A stretch of DNA of 64,000 bases from Epilithonimonas hispanica (GTDB lineage: Bacteria; Bacteroidota; Bacteroidia; Flavobacteriales; Weeksellaceae): assembly GCF_003385395.1 (NCBI RefSeq), contig NZ_QNUG01000005.1:1-64000 (forward strand), read 5' to 3'. This document shows, in pieces, positions 25,690-34,509 of this stretch. Position 1 is the first letter of the stretch, and each line of letters opens with the position of its first letter. Made by a program: the position numbers and the translations under genes. The notes under the pieces are model-generated. The model was not told where the DNA came from. It saw only the letters and a list, made by a program, of their open reading frames with translations, and ran no database searches.

Positions 25690-26058
25690 CTATATTTCAA
25701 AACTTTGGAAAGCATCAATGATATGATGAATTTCCAAAGTTTTTTGTTTGTTTGGAAGTACCGAAATAATATCAAACCGGATTTCTTTATCAATATTATT
25801 TTCCTCAATGAAATAATTGGAAGCTGATATTAACAATTTGATTTTCTTCTTGTTAACTGCTTCTTGAGGTTCCAGAAAAGCATCGGTATTTCTGGCTTTT
25901 ACTTCTACGATAATTATTTGATTTTCAAATTCCGCAATGATATCAACTTCTGCTTTGAGGTAACGGAAATTGCGAACCAAAATTTTATATTGATTCTTAA
26001 CTAAAAAATCAACTGCTAAATCTTCAGCTATTTTGCCAAAATCGTTGTGGTCAGCCAT
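25690..26058 (-). CDS. YraN family protein (UPF0102)
   Basis: 122 residues with the nuclease-like UPF0102 core: GKIAEDLAVDFLVKNQYKILVRNFR, then EVDIIAEFENQIIIVEVKAR, an E-VD...EVK arrangement of restriction-endonuclease-like folds, then AVNKKKIKLLISASNYF. The family is widespread and its biological role is not settled; a Holliday-junction-resolvase-like fold has been noted. It follows the LD-carboxypeptidase gene by six bases. Confidence 0.92.
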   Translation of the reverse strand: MADHNDFGKIAEDLAVDFLVKNQYKILVRNFRYLKAEVDIIAEFENQIIIVEVKARNTDAFLEPQEAVNKKKIKLLISASNYFIEENNIDKEIRFDIISVLPNKQKTLEIHHIIDAFQSFEI

Positions 26059-26064
26059 TGTAGA

Positions 26065-27003
26065 TTACGATTGATGAAATTCAACAATAACTTTTTTACC
26101 AACTTTCAGATTGATTTCTGAGCCAATTATCAACGGTCTGTTATCAAAAATATGTCCGTTTGGAAAGCCAAAAACTGTTGGAACATCATATTTGGAGACT
26201 CTGTCAGCAATTAATTGATAAGCAAATGAATCGAAGGATTCTTCATATTCTTTGTTCTCGGTTTCTTTTCCCATATTGGTCATTCCTCCAATGATTAATC
26301 CTTTGATTTTTTTGAAAACGTCCGCTAATTCCAGACTCATTATCATTCGGTCCAGCGCATAAAAATTCTCGCCAATATCTTCTATGAATAAAATTTTATC
26401 TGTGAAATCAAAGGAATAACTGGTTCCTAAAAGTGCATAAACCAACGCAAGATTTCCACCAACCAGAATTCCGGAAGTCTCTCCTACTCTATTATTTGGA
26501 TTTGAATCTATTTTATAATTGAGTTTCTTGCCTTTCAGAATATCAAAAATCAATTCATAACTTTCTTCTGTAACGCCAAAACTTGAAGTTTTAATGGTTT
26601 GTCCGTGGATAGATGCAAAACCTTTTTTCAACAAATAGCTTTGAATAACCGTATTGTCAGAATAACCGATATAACATTTTGGATTTTTCTTGAACTCAGT
26701 TAGTTTCAAATCCTGCAAAAGATGCTGACAACCATAACCACCTCTTGAAGTCCAGACTGCAGAAATCTCTTTGTCATTTAAAGCCCAATTGATATCGTTT
26801 ATTCGCTGTTTCTCGGTTCCGGCGTATGAATAGCCGTTTTGGTATTTTGTGTAGAGATTTTCGCCTAAAATAGGTTCGTAACCTTTGGATTTGATTAATT
26901 CTAAAGTTTTTTCCAATTGCGGAATCTCAACAGAACCTGCCGGTGAAATAATGGCTATTTTATCTCCTTTTTTGAGCGGTTTTGGGAAAATAATATTTTG
27001 CAT
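26065..27003 (-). CDS. LD-carboxypeptidase (peptidase family S66)
   Basis: Removes the terminal D-Ala from tetrapeptide muropeptides during murein recycling, or processes microcin-like substrates in the MccF branch. 312 residues. Key motifs: GDKIAIISPAGS at the N-terminus; SRGGYGCQHLL; IGYSDNTVIQ with the nucleophile Ser; and GGNLALVYALLGT and LFIEDIGE, which supply the catalytic Glu. The family His is in NGHIFDNRPL near the C-terminus. No signal peptide, so cytoplasmic. Confidence 0.93.
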   Translation of the reverse strand: MQNIIFPKPLKKGDKIAIISPAGSVEIPQLEKTLELIKSKGYEPILGENLYTKYQNGYSYAGTEKQRINDINWALNDKEISAVWTSRGGYGCQHLLQDLKLTEFKKNPKCYIGYSDNTVIQSYLLKKGFASIHGQTIKTSSFGVTEESYELIFDILKGKKLNYKIDSNPNNRVGETSGILVGGNLALVYALLGTSYSFDFTDKILFIEDIGENFYALDRMIMSLELADVFKKIKGLIIGGMTNMGKETENKEYEESFDSFAYQLIADRVSKYDVPTVFGFPNGHIFDNRPLIIGSEINLKVGKKVIVEFHQS

Positions 27004-27027
27004 TTGTGTATTTTTGATGTATTTGAT

Positions 27028-27048
27028 TTAACGCAAAGGTCGCAAAGA
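27028..27048. repeat. dispersed TTGCGACCTTTGCGTTAA repeat, minus-strand copy
   Basis: TTTAACGCAAAGGTCGCAAA on the plus strand is the reverse complement of the copy near 51874. A shorter version lies at 2611-2628. It lies 25 bases upstream of the LD-carboxypeptidase start. Confidence 0.6.
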
Positions 27049-27225
27049 TTTTTTTATTTTATTGAAAATATTTTAGGGTCACAAAGACGCTTCGCTCAGC
27101 AAAAATTCTCAAGTTATTTTGTCATTGCATAGGAATCTCATCCATTTAGATTCATACTGAATGACAAAATTGGGTTTATATGTTAACCGTCGATTTATGT
27201 TGAATCTGCAACCCGACTTGAACTA

Positions 27226-27248
27226 TTGAGCCCTTCGACAAGCTCAGG
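27226..27248. repeat. CCTTCGACAAGCTCAGG palindromic element
   Basis: TTGAGCCCTTCGACAAGCTC: TGAGC (27227-27231) pairs with GCTCA (27242-27246). I recall the sequence CTGAGCTTGTCGAAGG as a short repeat found in many unrelated bacterial genomes. The rest of 27049-27225 shows no gene. Confidence 0.55.
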
Positions 27249-27282
27249 ATAAACTACAGGCGGATAAGTTGTCCAAATAATT

Positions 27283-27960
27283 CTACTTAATCTTCGGCTG
27301 CTGTTTTTCTGCTCGTTCTAATTTCTCGTCGAACTTATTGAACTTTTTGAAGCTTTGAAGGAAAATAAAAAAACTGAATAATATCAAAATACAACCTACT
27401 GCTTTCCTTATTTTATTGGCTACTCTTTGATTAAGCTTATCGTGGAATTGCTTTGCTAAAAGAATTTTGGAAAGGTCTATAAGAAGATATGTTCCAATTA
27501 CAATCCCAATGTAAAGGACAAAATCCTGAACTCTCGGATATTCTTTCCGAACAGAAAGAACTGTTACTAACCAAAAAAGAACAACACCAATGTTAAGTAA
27601 ATTGAGTAAAAAGCCGTTAAGGAAGGTTTTGAAATAATTCTGATCGATGAGTTTTTCTTCGCCTTCGATATGCATTTTGGTTCTGGAAAGCAACATATAA
27701 ATGGCATAAATCAAGATGAGAAACGCCGAAATCCGGTAAAATCCGGGATGTTTATCAATAAGACTTACCAAATCAGCGCTGGCGTAATAACTGACAACGA
27801 TACAAAGTAAATCAGCAGAAACTACTCCGATATCCAAAGCAATGGCGTGTCTTGGACCGCGGGAAAAACTGGTTTCTATCAGTAGGAAAAAAATAGGTCC
27901 AATAAAGACCAAACTTAGCATTATTCCTAATCCGACAGCGTATAAAATGAGTTCGAGCAT
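27283..27960 (-). CDS. LysE family transporter
   Basis: 225-residue membrane protein with the six-helix LysE/RhtB layout: N-terminal GLGIMLSLVFIGPIFFLLIETSFSRGPRHAIALDIGVVSADLLCI, including the G-P signature, then a mid-protein cytoplasmic loop and C-terminal helices ending in a charged, Lys-rich tail. Family members export amino acids or related metabolites. The substrate cannot be deduced. Confidence 0.9.
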   Translation of the reverse strand: MLELILYAVGLGIMLSLVFIGPIFFLLIETSFSRGPRHAIALDIGVVSADLLCIVVSYYASADLVSLIDKHPGFYRISAFLILIYAIYMLLSRTKMHIEGEEKLIDQNYFKTFLNGFLLNLLNIGVVLFWLVTVLSVRKEYPRVQDFVLYIGIVIGTYLLIDLSKILLAKQFHDKLNQRVANKIRKAVGCILILFSFFIFLQSFKKFNKFDEKLERAEKQQPKIK

Positions 27961-28042
27961 TTTTTTTAAATTTCAGAACCGGCTGTAAAAATAGAGATTT
28001 AAAATTTAAGATACTCTGATAAATTGAAGTTAATATAACTTA

Positions 28043-28116
28043 TCTCGCAGATTTTGCTAATTGAGCAGATTTTTATTGATATTCTAAATCTGTAAAATCA
28101 AAATAATCTGCGAGAG
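28043..28116. repeat. dispersed palindromic CTCGC...GCGAG element, copy B
   Basis: TCTCGCAGATTTTGCTAATT at one end and AATAATCTGCGAGAG at the other; the ends are inverted repeats. Read on the minus strand it aligns with copy A at 22531-22602. Confidence 0.7.
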
Positions 28117-28159
28117 TTTTTCTAAGGTTATAAAATTGAATCTCAGTAAGAAATTAATT

Positions 28160-30310
28160 CTAATTGACAATCTTAAAATCCAGTTGCTTAGCAATCAAAT
28201 TAGCTTTTACAACTTTTATTTTTACCTCGTCTCCAAGTTGATAAGTATTGCCTGTTCTTGAACCGATAATCGCATAATTTTTCGCATCCAAAGAATAAGA
28301 ATCGTCCACTAAATCGCGCAGTTTTATCATTCCTTCTGCTCCATTTTCCGGAATTTCTACCCAGAAACCATATTCTGCAACACCGGAAATAACACCTGAG
28401 AAAACTTCGCCAACGTGGTCTTCCATAAATTTGACTTGCATAAACTTGATGCTTTCTCTTTCCGCTTCAGAAGCTAATCTTTCCATTGCTGAACAATGTT
28501 TTGCCTTCTCTTCCACTTCCTCTTTATTTGGCGATTTTCCACCGTCCAAATAATGCTGTAACAATCTATGCGCAATCAAATCCGGATAACGACGAATTGG
28601 CGATGTAAAGTGCGAATAATATTCGAAGCCAAGTCCGTAATGTCCAATCGGGTCTGTGGAATAAACCGCCTTGCTCATACTTCTCATTGCCAAAGTTTCA
28701 ATCATATTTTCTTCGCCTTTGCCTTTGACATCACTCAATAATTTATTCAAAGATTCAGCGACTTTTTGGGTATTTGCCAAATCCATTTTGTAACCGAAAG
28801 TTCTTACGAAATCTCGCAAAGCGGTTAATTTCGCTGGGTCTGGGTCATCGTGAATTCTATAAATGAAAGTGTTTCCAGTTGGTTCATTTCTTTTATTTAA
28901 TGAAATGAATTCGGAGACTTTTTTATTCGCCAAAAGCATAAATTCTTCAATCAAGTGATTGGAATCTTTACTGACTTTAAAGTAAACGCCAATCGGTTTG
29001 TTATTTTCATCCAGATTGAATCTCACCTCGCTCCTATCAAACGTAATCGCACCATTTTTGATACGTTCCGCTCTCATTATTTTGGCTAATTTATCCAGCT
29101 GAAGAATTTCCTCAACCAAGTCTCCTTCTCCAGTTTCTATTCTTTCCTGAGCTTCTTCGTAAGCAAATCTTCTGTCCGAATGGATAACTGTTCTACCAAA
29201 CCATTGTTTATGGATTTTCGCATCTTCATCCAGTTCGAAAACGGCTGAGAAAGTGAATTTATCTTCATTTGGTCGCAAAGAACAAACATCGTTACTCAAA
29301 ACTTCCGGAAGCATCGGCACTACTCTATCAACCAGATAAACTGAAGTTGCTCTGTTATAAGCTTCTTCATCCAAAATCGTCCCAGGTTTCACATAATGAG
29401 AAACATCCGCAATGTGAACGCCGATTTCCCAAAGTCCATTTTCTAATTTTCTAATAGACAAAGCATCATCAAAATCTTTAGCATCTTTCGGGTCAATCGT
29501 AAATGTCAGAATATCACGCATATCCCAACGTTTTGCGACTTCATCTGCATTGATACTTCTGTCGATTTGGTCTGCATCGTGTTCCACTTCTGGTGGGAAA
29601 TTGTAAGGCAAACCATATTCTGCTAAAATCGAATGAATTTCTGTTTCGTGGTCTCCTGGAGCACCAAGAACAGTTGTGATTTCACCTTCTGGGTTTTTGC
29701 TTCCAGGTTTCCATTCCAGCATTTTTACGATCACTTTATCGCCATCTTCTGCGCCATTAAAATGGTTTTTGGAAATGAAAATATCAGTATTCAATTTCTT
29801 CTTATCCAAAACAACAAATCCGAAATCTTTGTCCGAAATCTTCTGAAAAGTTCCAACAAAAATTTCTTTTGCTCTTTCCAAAACTTCTACCACAGAACCC
29901 TCCAGCTTTTTGCCTTTGAAATTGTAAGTAACAATCAGGACTTTGTCGCCTTGTAAAGCATCTTTTACATTTTTCTGATGGACGAAGATATCATCATTGA
30001 TTCCTTCCACTTTTACATAAGCATTTCCGGATTGATTGAAATCTATAACACCTGTCAAAGTCCCTTCTATATTGAGGTTAACAATATATTTTCCTTTCTC
30101 AGTTTCTTTGATTTTCTGACTTGCCAAGAGTCTGTGAAGCGCCTGAATTACCAGCTCTCTTTGTCTTGGATTTTTATAATCTATACCTTCCGCAATCTGT
30201 TTGTAATTGTAGATTTTAGAAGTTTTCTGATTCATAAAACGAATAATTTTCCTTCCGATATCCAGAAGTTTTTGGTCGTTTTTATGACTTATATGTTTTT
30301 TGTTTTTCAT
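28160..30310 (-). CDS. rnr: ribonuclease R
   Basis: 3'-5' exoribonuclease of the RNB family that degrades structured RNA and takes part in rRNA and mRNA quality control. 716 residues: N-terminal winged helix (about 25-75), two cold-shock-like OB domains (GTLTGVIDFNQSGNAYV; FVGTFQKISDKDFGFVVLD), the RNB catalytic domain with TIDPKDAKDFDDALS and the TSVYLVDRVVPMLPEVLSNDVCSL element, FTSPIRRYPDLIAHRLL, then a C-terminal S1 domain (GEVFSGVISGVAEYGFWVEI). It lacks the long Lys-rich tail of enteric RNase R. Confidence 0.97.
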   Translation of the reverse strand: MKNKKHISHKNDQKLLDIGRKIIRFMNQKTSKIYNYKQIAEGIDYKNPRQRELVIQALHRLLASQKIKETEKGKYIVNLNIEGTLTGVIDFNQSGNAYVKVEGINDDIFVHQKNVKDALQGDKVLIVTYNFKGKKLEGSVVEVLERAKEIFVGTFQKISDKDFGFVVLDKKKLNTDIFISKNHFNGAEDGDKVIVKMLEWKPGSKNPEGEITTVLGAPGDHETEIHSILAEYGLPYNFPPEVEHDADQIDRSINADEVAKRWDMRDILTFTIDPKDAKDFDDALSIRKLENGLWEIGVHIADVSHYVKPGTILDEEAYNRATSVYLVDRVVPMLPEVLSNDVCSLRPNEDKFTFSAVFELDEDAKIHKQWFGRTVIHSDRRFAYEEAQERIETGEGDLVEEILQLDKLAKIMRAERIKNGAITFDRSEVRFNLDENNKPIGVYFKVSKDSNHLIEEFMLLANKKVSEFISLNKRNEPTGNTFIYRIHDDPDPAKLTALRDFVRTFGYKMDLANTQKVAESLNKLLSDVKGKGEENMIETLAMRSMSKAVYSTDPIGHYGLGFEYYSHFTSPIRRYPDLIAHRLLQHYLDGGKSPNKEEVEEKAKHCSAMERLASEAERESIKFMQVKFMEDHVGEVFSGVISGVAEYGFWVEIPENGAEGMIKLRDLVDDSYSLDAKNYAIIGSRTGNTYQLGDEVKIKVVKANLIAKQLDFKIVN

Positions 30311-30522
30311 TGTTTAAAATTTAAAATTCATCTTCATTTGTATCCAATAACAATAATCCTAAAACAGGATTTAATTTTTATTAAAGATAAAATAAAATAG
30401 GGGAGTTTGGGGAAACCTTTGTATTAATTTATGGTTTCGTGAGAAAGAACTTTCTCTGTGAAATGCGTTGCAAAGATACAACTTTATTAATAATTGGATT
30501 TTTTCATCTTAATTCAAATAAA

Positions 30523-30548
30523 AAAGACTTACAAAATTGTAAGTCTTT
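30523..30548 (-). terminator. terminator after rpiB
   Basis: Twelve-base perfect inverted repeat AAAGACTTACAA / TTGTAAGTCTTT; on the minus strand it is followed by T residues, just past the rpiB stop. The remaining 30311-30522 holds nothing recognisable. Confidence 0.8.
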
Positions 30549-30552
30549 ATAT

Positions 30553-30984
30553 CTAGCAGAATGCGATTTTATCAACTCGGTTCTGATGTCTTCCACCTTC
30601 GAAATCAGTTGTGAGGAATTTATCTACAATCTCGAAAGCCAATTCTTTTGAAATGAATCTCGCCGGAATCGAAATCATATTCGCATCATTATGTTGTCTT
30701 GCAAGAGAAGCAATTTCCGGCATCCAACAAAGTGCACATCTTATTTTCTGATGTTTGTTTGCTGTGATTTGAACACCATTTCCACTTCCACAAACTAAGA
30801 TTCCTAATTCGTTTTCTCCTTTTTCCACAGAACTTGCAGCAGGATGTACAAAGTCGGGATAATCTACAGAATCAGTAGAGTAGGTTCCAAAATCCTGAAC
30901 TTCATATTTACCTTCGAGGTATTTTTTTATCAATTCTTTGTACTCAAAACCGGCGTGGTCTGCGGCTATTGCAATCTTTTTCAT
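30553..30984 (-). CDS. rpiB: ribose-5-phosphate isomerase B
   Basis: Interconverts ribulose-5-phosphate and ribose-5-phosphate in the pentose phosphate pathway. 143 residues; AADHAGFEYKE at the N-terminus, the active-site Cys in LVCGSGNGVQI (near residue 66), and HNDANMISIPARFI are all RpiB/LacAB signatures. It is immediately left of the proposed origin region and transcribed away from it. Confidence 0.96.
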   Translation of the reverse strand: MKKIAIAADHAGFEYKELIKKYLEGKYEVQDFGTYSTDSVDYPDFVHPAASSVEKGENELGILVCGSGNGVQITANKHQKIRCALCWMPEIASLARQHNDANMISIPARFISKELAFEIVDKFLTTDFEGGRHQNRVDKIAFC

Positions 30985-31013
30985 TTTTATTTACTTATTA
31001 TTTTTAATGGTAA

Positions 31014-31043
31014 AATGGAATCTCTTATAAGCGATTTCATTTC
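31014..31043. repeat. 30-base near-perfect palindrome
   Basis: AAATGGAATCTCTTATAAGC plus GATTTCATTT equals its reverse complement at 26 of 30 positions, centred on CTTATAAG. A T-rich run follows on the plus strand. It could be a terminator-like hairpin or a protein-binding site beside the origin candidate. Confidence 0.5.
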
Positions 31044-31069
31044 CTTTTTTTAATTATTCATTTATTTCA

Positions 31070-31620
31070 GTATAAAATTACTACATATTTTGCAATTGTT
31101 GTCACTATATTTTAATAGAATTAATAATAATATCTTATATTAAGTAATTATATATCAACATAATTAATATTATAATATATAAAAATCAAACAATTTTTGA
31201 TATTATTAATTAATAGATAATAGATTGTTAGAAATTGTTAGAAAACCTGTGGATAACTTCTTTTAAATAATTCTTTTAATTGTAAAACAAATTTTGTAAT
31301 GAAAACTGTCGACAAATATTTTAACAAAATTTTTAGAAAACTTTTATTGGAGATTCCCTTCATTTATCCGCAAGATGGTTTTGAATAATGAGTTGATTTT
31401 AAATTTATCAACAATTGTTGATAACATCATTAATCTATTGATTTAAAGAACATTAGAACTGTTAAAAAAGTCTTAATTAATCTACATTTATTGTGATAAA
31501 ATATTTAAGATTTATTTATCCCCATACTCTCGTCTACAACAATAAACTACAATCTTATTTTTTTTAAAAAGAAAAAAAAAGTTGTTTATGATTGTAAGAA
31601 AAGTTTGTGGAATTTTTTTG
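31070..31620. other. candidate chromosomal replication origin (oriC)
   Basis: Very AT-rich gene-free DNA between rpiB and pgk. DnaA-box signals: exact box TGTGGATAA (31248-31256); one-mismatch boxes TTATCCGCA (31364-31372) and TTATCCCCA (31516-31524); and the 20-base perfect palindrome TTATCAACAATTGTTGATAA (31405-31424), two convergent TTATCAACA boxes. The tandem 10-mer TTGTTAGAAA (31225-31234 and 31235-31244) directly precedes the exact box, and a long A/T stretch (31120-31220) could be the unwinding element. Two exact parS sites lie within 5 kb. dnaA is not adjacent, which is not unusual in Bacteroidota. This is an inference. Confidence 0.6.
31405..31424. repeat. perfect 20-base palindrome of two DnaA-like boxes
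   Basis: TTATCAACAATTGTTGATAA equals its own reverse complement. Each half carries TTATCAACA, a DnaA-box variant. Confidence 0.8.
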
Positions 31621-31720
31621 AGAATAAAATTTCCGAAAGGAAGGAATAAGTTTTAAATTTGTGAAACAAAGAGAGGAGGAGTGATTTCAAATCTCAATAA
31701 AAACCTTAAATATATTTTAA

Positions 31721-32911
31721 ATGAAAACAATTAAAGATTTCGATTTTAAAAACAAAAAAGCTTTAATAAGAGTTGATTTCAATGTTCCTCAGGATGAGAA
31801 TCTTAATGTGACAGATAATACAAGAATCGTTGCTGTAAAACCTACAGTTGATAAAATCTTGGCTGACGGTGGTTCTGTTATATTAATGACGCACCTTGGG
31901 AGACCAAAAGGAGAGGTGAATGACAAATATTCTCTTAAACACGTTTTGAGCGAAGTTTCTAAAGTTCTTGGTCAGGATGTTAAGTTTGTGGTGGAATCAG
32001 TAGGAGAGAAGGCTGAACAGGCTGCTGCTGAACTTCAGGCTGGAGAAATTTTATTACTGGAAAATCTACGTTTTCATAATGAAGAAGAAAAAGGTGATGA
32101 AGCTTTTGCAGAAAAGCTGTCTAAATTAGGTGATGCTTACGTGAATGATGCCTTCGGAACTGCTCACAGAGCACACGCTTCTACAGCTGTAATTGCTAAT
32201 TTCTTTCCTTCTACTAAATTTTTCGGTTTACTAATGGAAAAAGAATTAGTAGCGATTGATAAAGTTCTAAAATCTGGTGAAAAGCCTGTAACTGCGATAC
32301 TTGGAGGTTCTAAAGTTTCTACAAAAATTACGATTATAGAAAATATTCTACCTGCAGTTGATAACTTAATTATTGGTGGTGGGATGTCTTTTACGTTTAT
32401 CAAAGCGCTTGGTGGAAAGATAGGACAATCTATTGTTGAAGATGATAAATTGAATCTTGCTATAGAAATTTTGGCTAAAGCAAAAGAACATAACGTAAAT
32501 GTTTATCTTCCTACGGATGTTGTAATTGCAAATGATTTTAATAATGATGCAGAGAGAAGAGATGCTGATATTAACGAGATTCCTGAAGATTGGCAAGGTT
32601 TGGATGCAGGTCCAAAATCTAGAGAAATCTTTAACGATGTTTTGATGAATTCTAAAACAATTCTTTGGAATGGACCTATCGGAGTTTTTGAAATGTCAAA
32701 TTTTGCTGCTGGAACTAAAGCTTTAGGAGATAGTATTGCAGAAGCTACCAAATTGGGTGCTTTCTCATTAGTTGGAGGAGGAGACAGTGTTGCATTTGTA
32801 AAACAATTTGGTTATTCTGATAAAGTGAGTTATGTTTCAACTGGAGGAGGAGCAATGTTAGAAAGTTTGGAAGGCTTAGAACTTCCAGGAGTTGCTGCAA
32901 TTAACAAATAG
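31721..32911 (+). CDS. pgk: phosphoglycerate kinase
   Basis: Glycolytic ATP-forming step from 1,3-bisphosphoglycerate. 396 residues. N-terminal [16 protein letters not shown] and [10 protein letters not shown] bind the substrate; the C-terminal domain has [19 protein letters not shown] and the nucleotide-binding GGGDSVAF and [22 protein letters not shown] -7-like box is at 31654-31661. The gene is transcribed away from the origin candidate. A strong terminator follows. Confidence 0.98.
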   Translation: MKTIKDFDFKNKKALIRVDFNVPQDENLNVTDNTRIVAVKPTVDKILADGGSVILMTHLGRPKGEVNDKYSLKHVLSEVSKVLGQDVKFVVESVGEKAEQAAAELQAGEILLLENLRFHNEEEKGDEAFAEKLSKLGDAYVNDAFGTAHRAHASTAVIANFFPSTKFFGLLMEKELVAIDKVLKSGEKPVTAILGGSKVSTKITIIENILPAVDNLIIGGGMSFTFIKALGGKIGQSIVEDDKLNLAIEILAKAKEHNVNVYLPTDVVIANDFNNDAERRDADINEIPEDWQGLDAGPKSREIFNDVLMNSKTILWNGPIGVFEMSNFAAGTKALGDSIAEATKLGAFSLVGGGDSVAFVKQFGYSDKVSYVSTGGGAMLESLEGLELPGVAAINK

Positions 32912-32934
32912 AAATTTACTTTTCTACATAAATT

Positions 32935-32963
32935 AAAAAACCGACAATTTTTGTCGGTTTTTA
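32935..32963 (+). terminator. terminator after pgk
   Basis: CCGACAA (32941-32947) pairs with TTGTCGG (32951-32957) and is extended by flanking A and T runs; T-rich tail. Confidence 0.85.
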
Positions 32964-33085
32964 TTTTGTCTATACTTAAATAAGTTTCAGTAAAAATTTT
33001 TTAAGCGATTCTCAGGGATTTCAAATGAAAATCAAATATGACTTATATTTTTCCAAATTTTTTAAATTATTAACAATTTTCAAAC
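32937..33085. repeat. ~150-base direct duplication, copy 1
   Basis: Begins with the pgk terminator and continues through a 25-base stretch (32991-33015, ending AAGCGATTCTCAG) identical to 33454-33478 in copy 2. It includes a DnaA-box-like TTATTAACA at 33067-33075. No open reading frame of interest. Confidence 0.75.
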
Positions 33086-33396
33086 ATTATGTCTAGAAAT
33101 TACGTTTTAGAATTATAGTAAAAATCTTTTTTCTTTGAGATCTATTATTAAACTTTAAAAATTAGTTCTAAAAAATTTTATATAAAAATTATCTTCAAAA
33201 TGTTTAATTTTTAGTTCAATTTTTTTCAAGTCCTATTTATTAATAGAATAGGAGTATTATTTTATTTAAAATATATTTTGGGTTTTATACGATTGTTATA
33301 TAATTCTCTGGATGATACAGTAATTTAATTTTTACCTTTTCTGTGTAAATGTATTTTATTTAATAGGAGTTTTTAAAGTTTATTCTTTTAAATAAT

Positions 33397-33545
33397 AAAA
33401 ACCGACTTATTAATTGTCGGGTTTTATTTTCTTTATACTTGAATAAGTTTTAATAAAAATTTTTTAAGCGATTCTCAGCGATTTAAATTGAAAATAAAAA
33501 ATGACTGAAATTTTGCTAAATTTTGTATTTATTAACAACTTTTGC
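33397..33545. repeat. ~150-base direct duplication, copy 2
   Basis: Diverged copy about 460 bases downstream of copy 1. The hairpin is degraded (CCGAC/GTCGG kept, then a bulge), but the core at 33454-33478 is identical and TTATTAACA recurs at 33529-33537. The AT-rich DNA between the copies (33086-33396) shows no gene. Confidence 0.75.
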
Positions 33546-33594
33546 ACAAAATGGTTAAAAATTGACCTTCATAAATATATCAAAAATCGATTTT

Positions 33595-34416
33595 CTATTT
33601 TTTTTCGATAATATATATCAAACTTGAAAATTCGTTCGAAAAAAGTGCTTTTACATTAGAAATCGTTCCGTGAAACACAGCTTTTAGCCAAAAAAGAGGT
33701 GATTTCTTATATTTTTCACTCAACATCGAGATATAAAATGAATCGAGTAGGAGAGGTTTGATTTTTCTTAATTTCCAATCTGGATTTTTAGAAATCAGAT
33801 TTTCCATTCCATTTTTTGAAAAATGATAGATGTGTCTTGGTACATCATACGCTGCCCAAAATTCTTTATAGTGTTTCGCATCATAAGAAGTTGGATTTGG
33901 AACAGCAATAATTAATAATCCTTTTTCATTTAATTTCTGGTGAAAAGCTTTTAACATCTCGCTTTGATTTTCGATATGCTCGAAAACGTGCCAAAGAGTA
34001 ATTGCATCTAAGCTCTGATTGTCAATTAAGTTTAAATCATCAATAATTTTTGCTTTTTGAGTTTTATTGATTGTTGCATTTCTGGCATCTGAATCTGGTT
34101 CAAATCCAAAAGTTTGAAAATCATTTTCAATATATTTTACAAATTCTCCGGCTCCGCAACCATAATCTAAAACGTTAGAACCTTTTTTAATTCTATCAAT
34201 AAGTATATTTTTTTTGTATTGAAGATTAAAAGACTGTAGAAATTTATAAAGTTTTTCTTTCAAACTTCCCGAATCCTGATAATGCGAAATATAATCTTCG
34301 CTCTCATAATATTTTGAAATATTAGATGGAATAGGAGAGGTTTTGAAAACACCTTTTGTTTCTGTTTCTACAATTTCAAATTCTTCTTGTGTAAGAAAAT
34401 GGTCTTTAATTTTCAT
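33595..34416 (-). CDS. class I SAM-dependent methyltransferase
   Basis: 273 residues. SAM-binding motif I is NVLDYGCGAGEFVKYIE (near 86-101), an acidic residue follows in FGFEPDSDA, and post-motif elements read DAITLWHVFEHIENQ and LLIIAVPNP. The layout (N-terminal ~70-residue helical region, ISHYQDSGSLKEKLYKF, and C-terminal AAYDVPRHIYHFSKNGMENL) resembles methyltransferases acting on small molecules, quinones or envelope glycans. Substrate not determinable. It lies between the duplicated element and a parS site. Confidence 0.85.
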   Translation of the reverse strand: MKIKDHFLTQEEFEIVETETKGVFKTSPIPSNISKYYESEDYISHYQDSGSLKEKLYKFLQSFNLQYKKNILIDRIKKGSNVLDYGCGAGEFVKYIENDFQTFGFEPDSDARNATINKTQKAKIIDDLNLIDNQSLDAITLWHVFEHIENQSEMLKAFHQKLNEKGLLIIAVPNPTSYDAKHYKEFWAAYDVPRHIYHFSKNGMENLISKNPDWKLRKIKPLLLDSFYISMLSEKYKKSPLFWLKAVFHGTISNVKALFSNEFSSLIYIIEKK

Positions 34417-34486
34417 ATTTTAATTCAAAGTTTAAAGTTCAACATTCAAAATTTCAAACTCGAAATACTGAACTTTTAATGCTAAA

Positions 34487-34502
34487 TGTTTCACGTGGAA
34501 CA
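34487..34502. other. parS site (exact)
   Basis: TGTTTCACGTGGAACA; its complement is TGTTCCACGTGAAACA, identical to the classical parS of Bacillus subtilis. It lies in the intergenic gap seven bases past the mnmG stop. ParB would load here and spread to organise origin segregation. Confidence 0.85.
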
Positions 34503-34509
34503 TTGCTAA

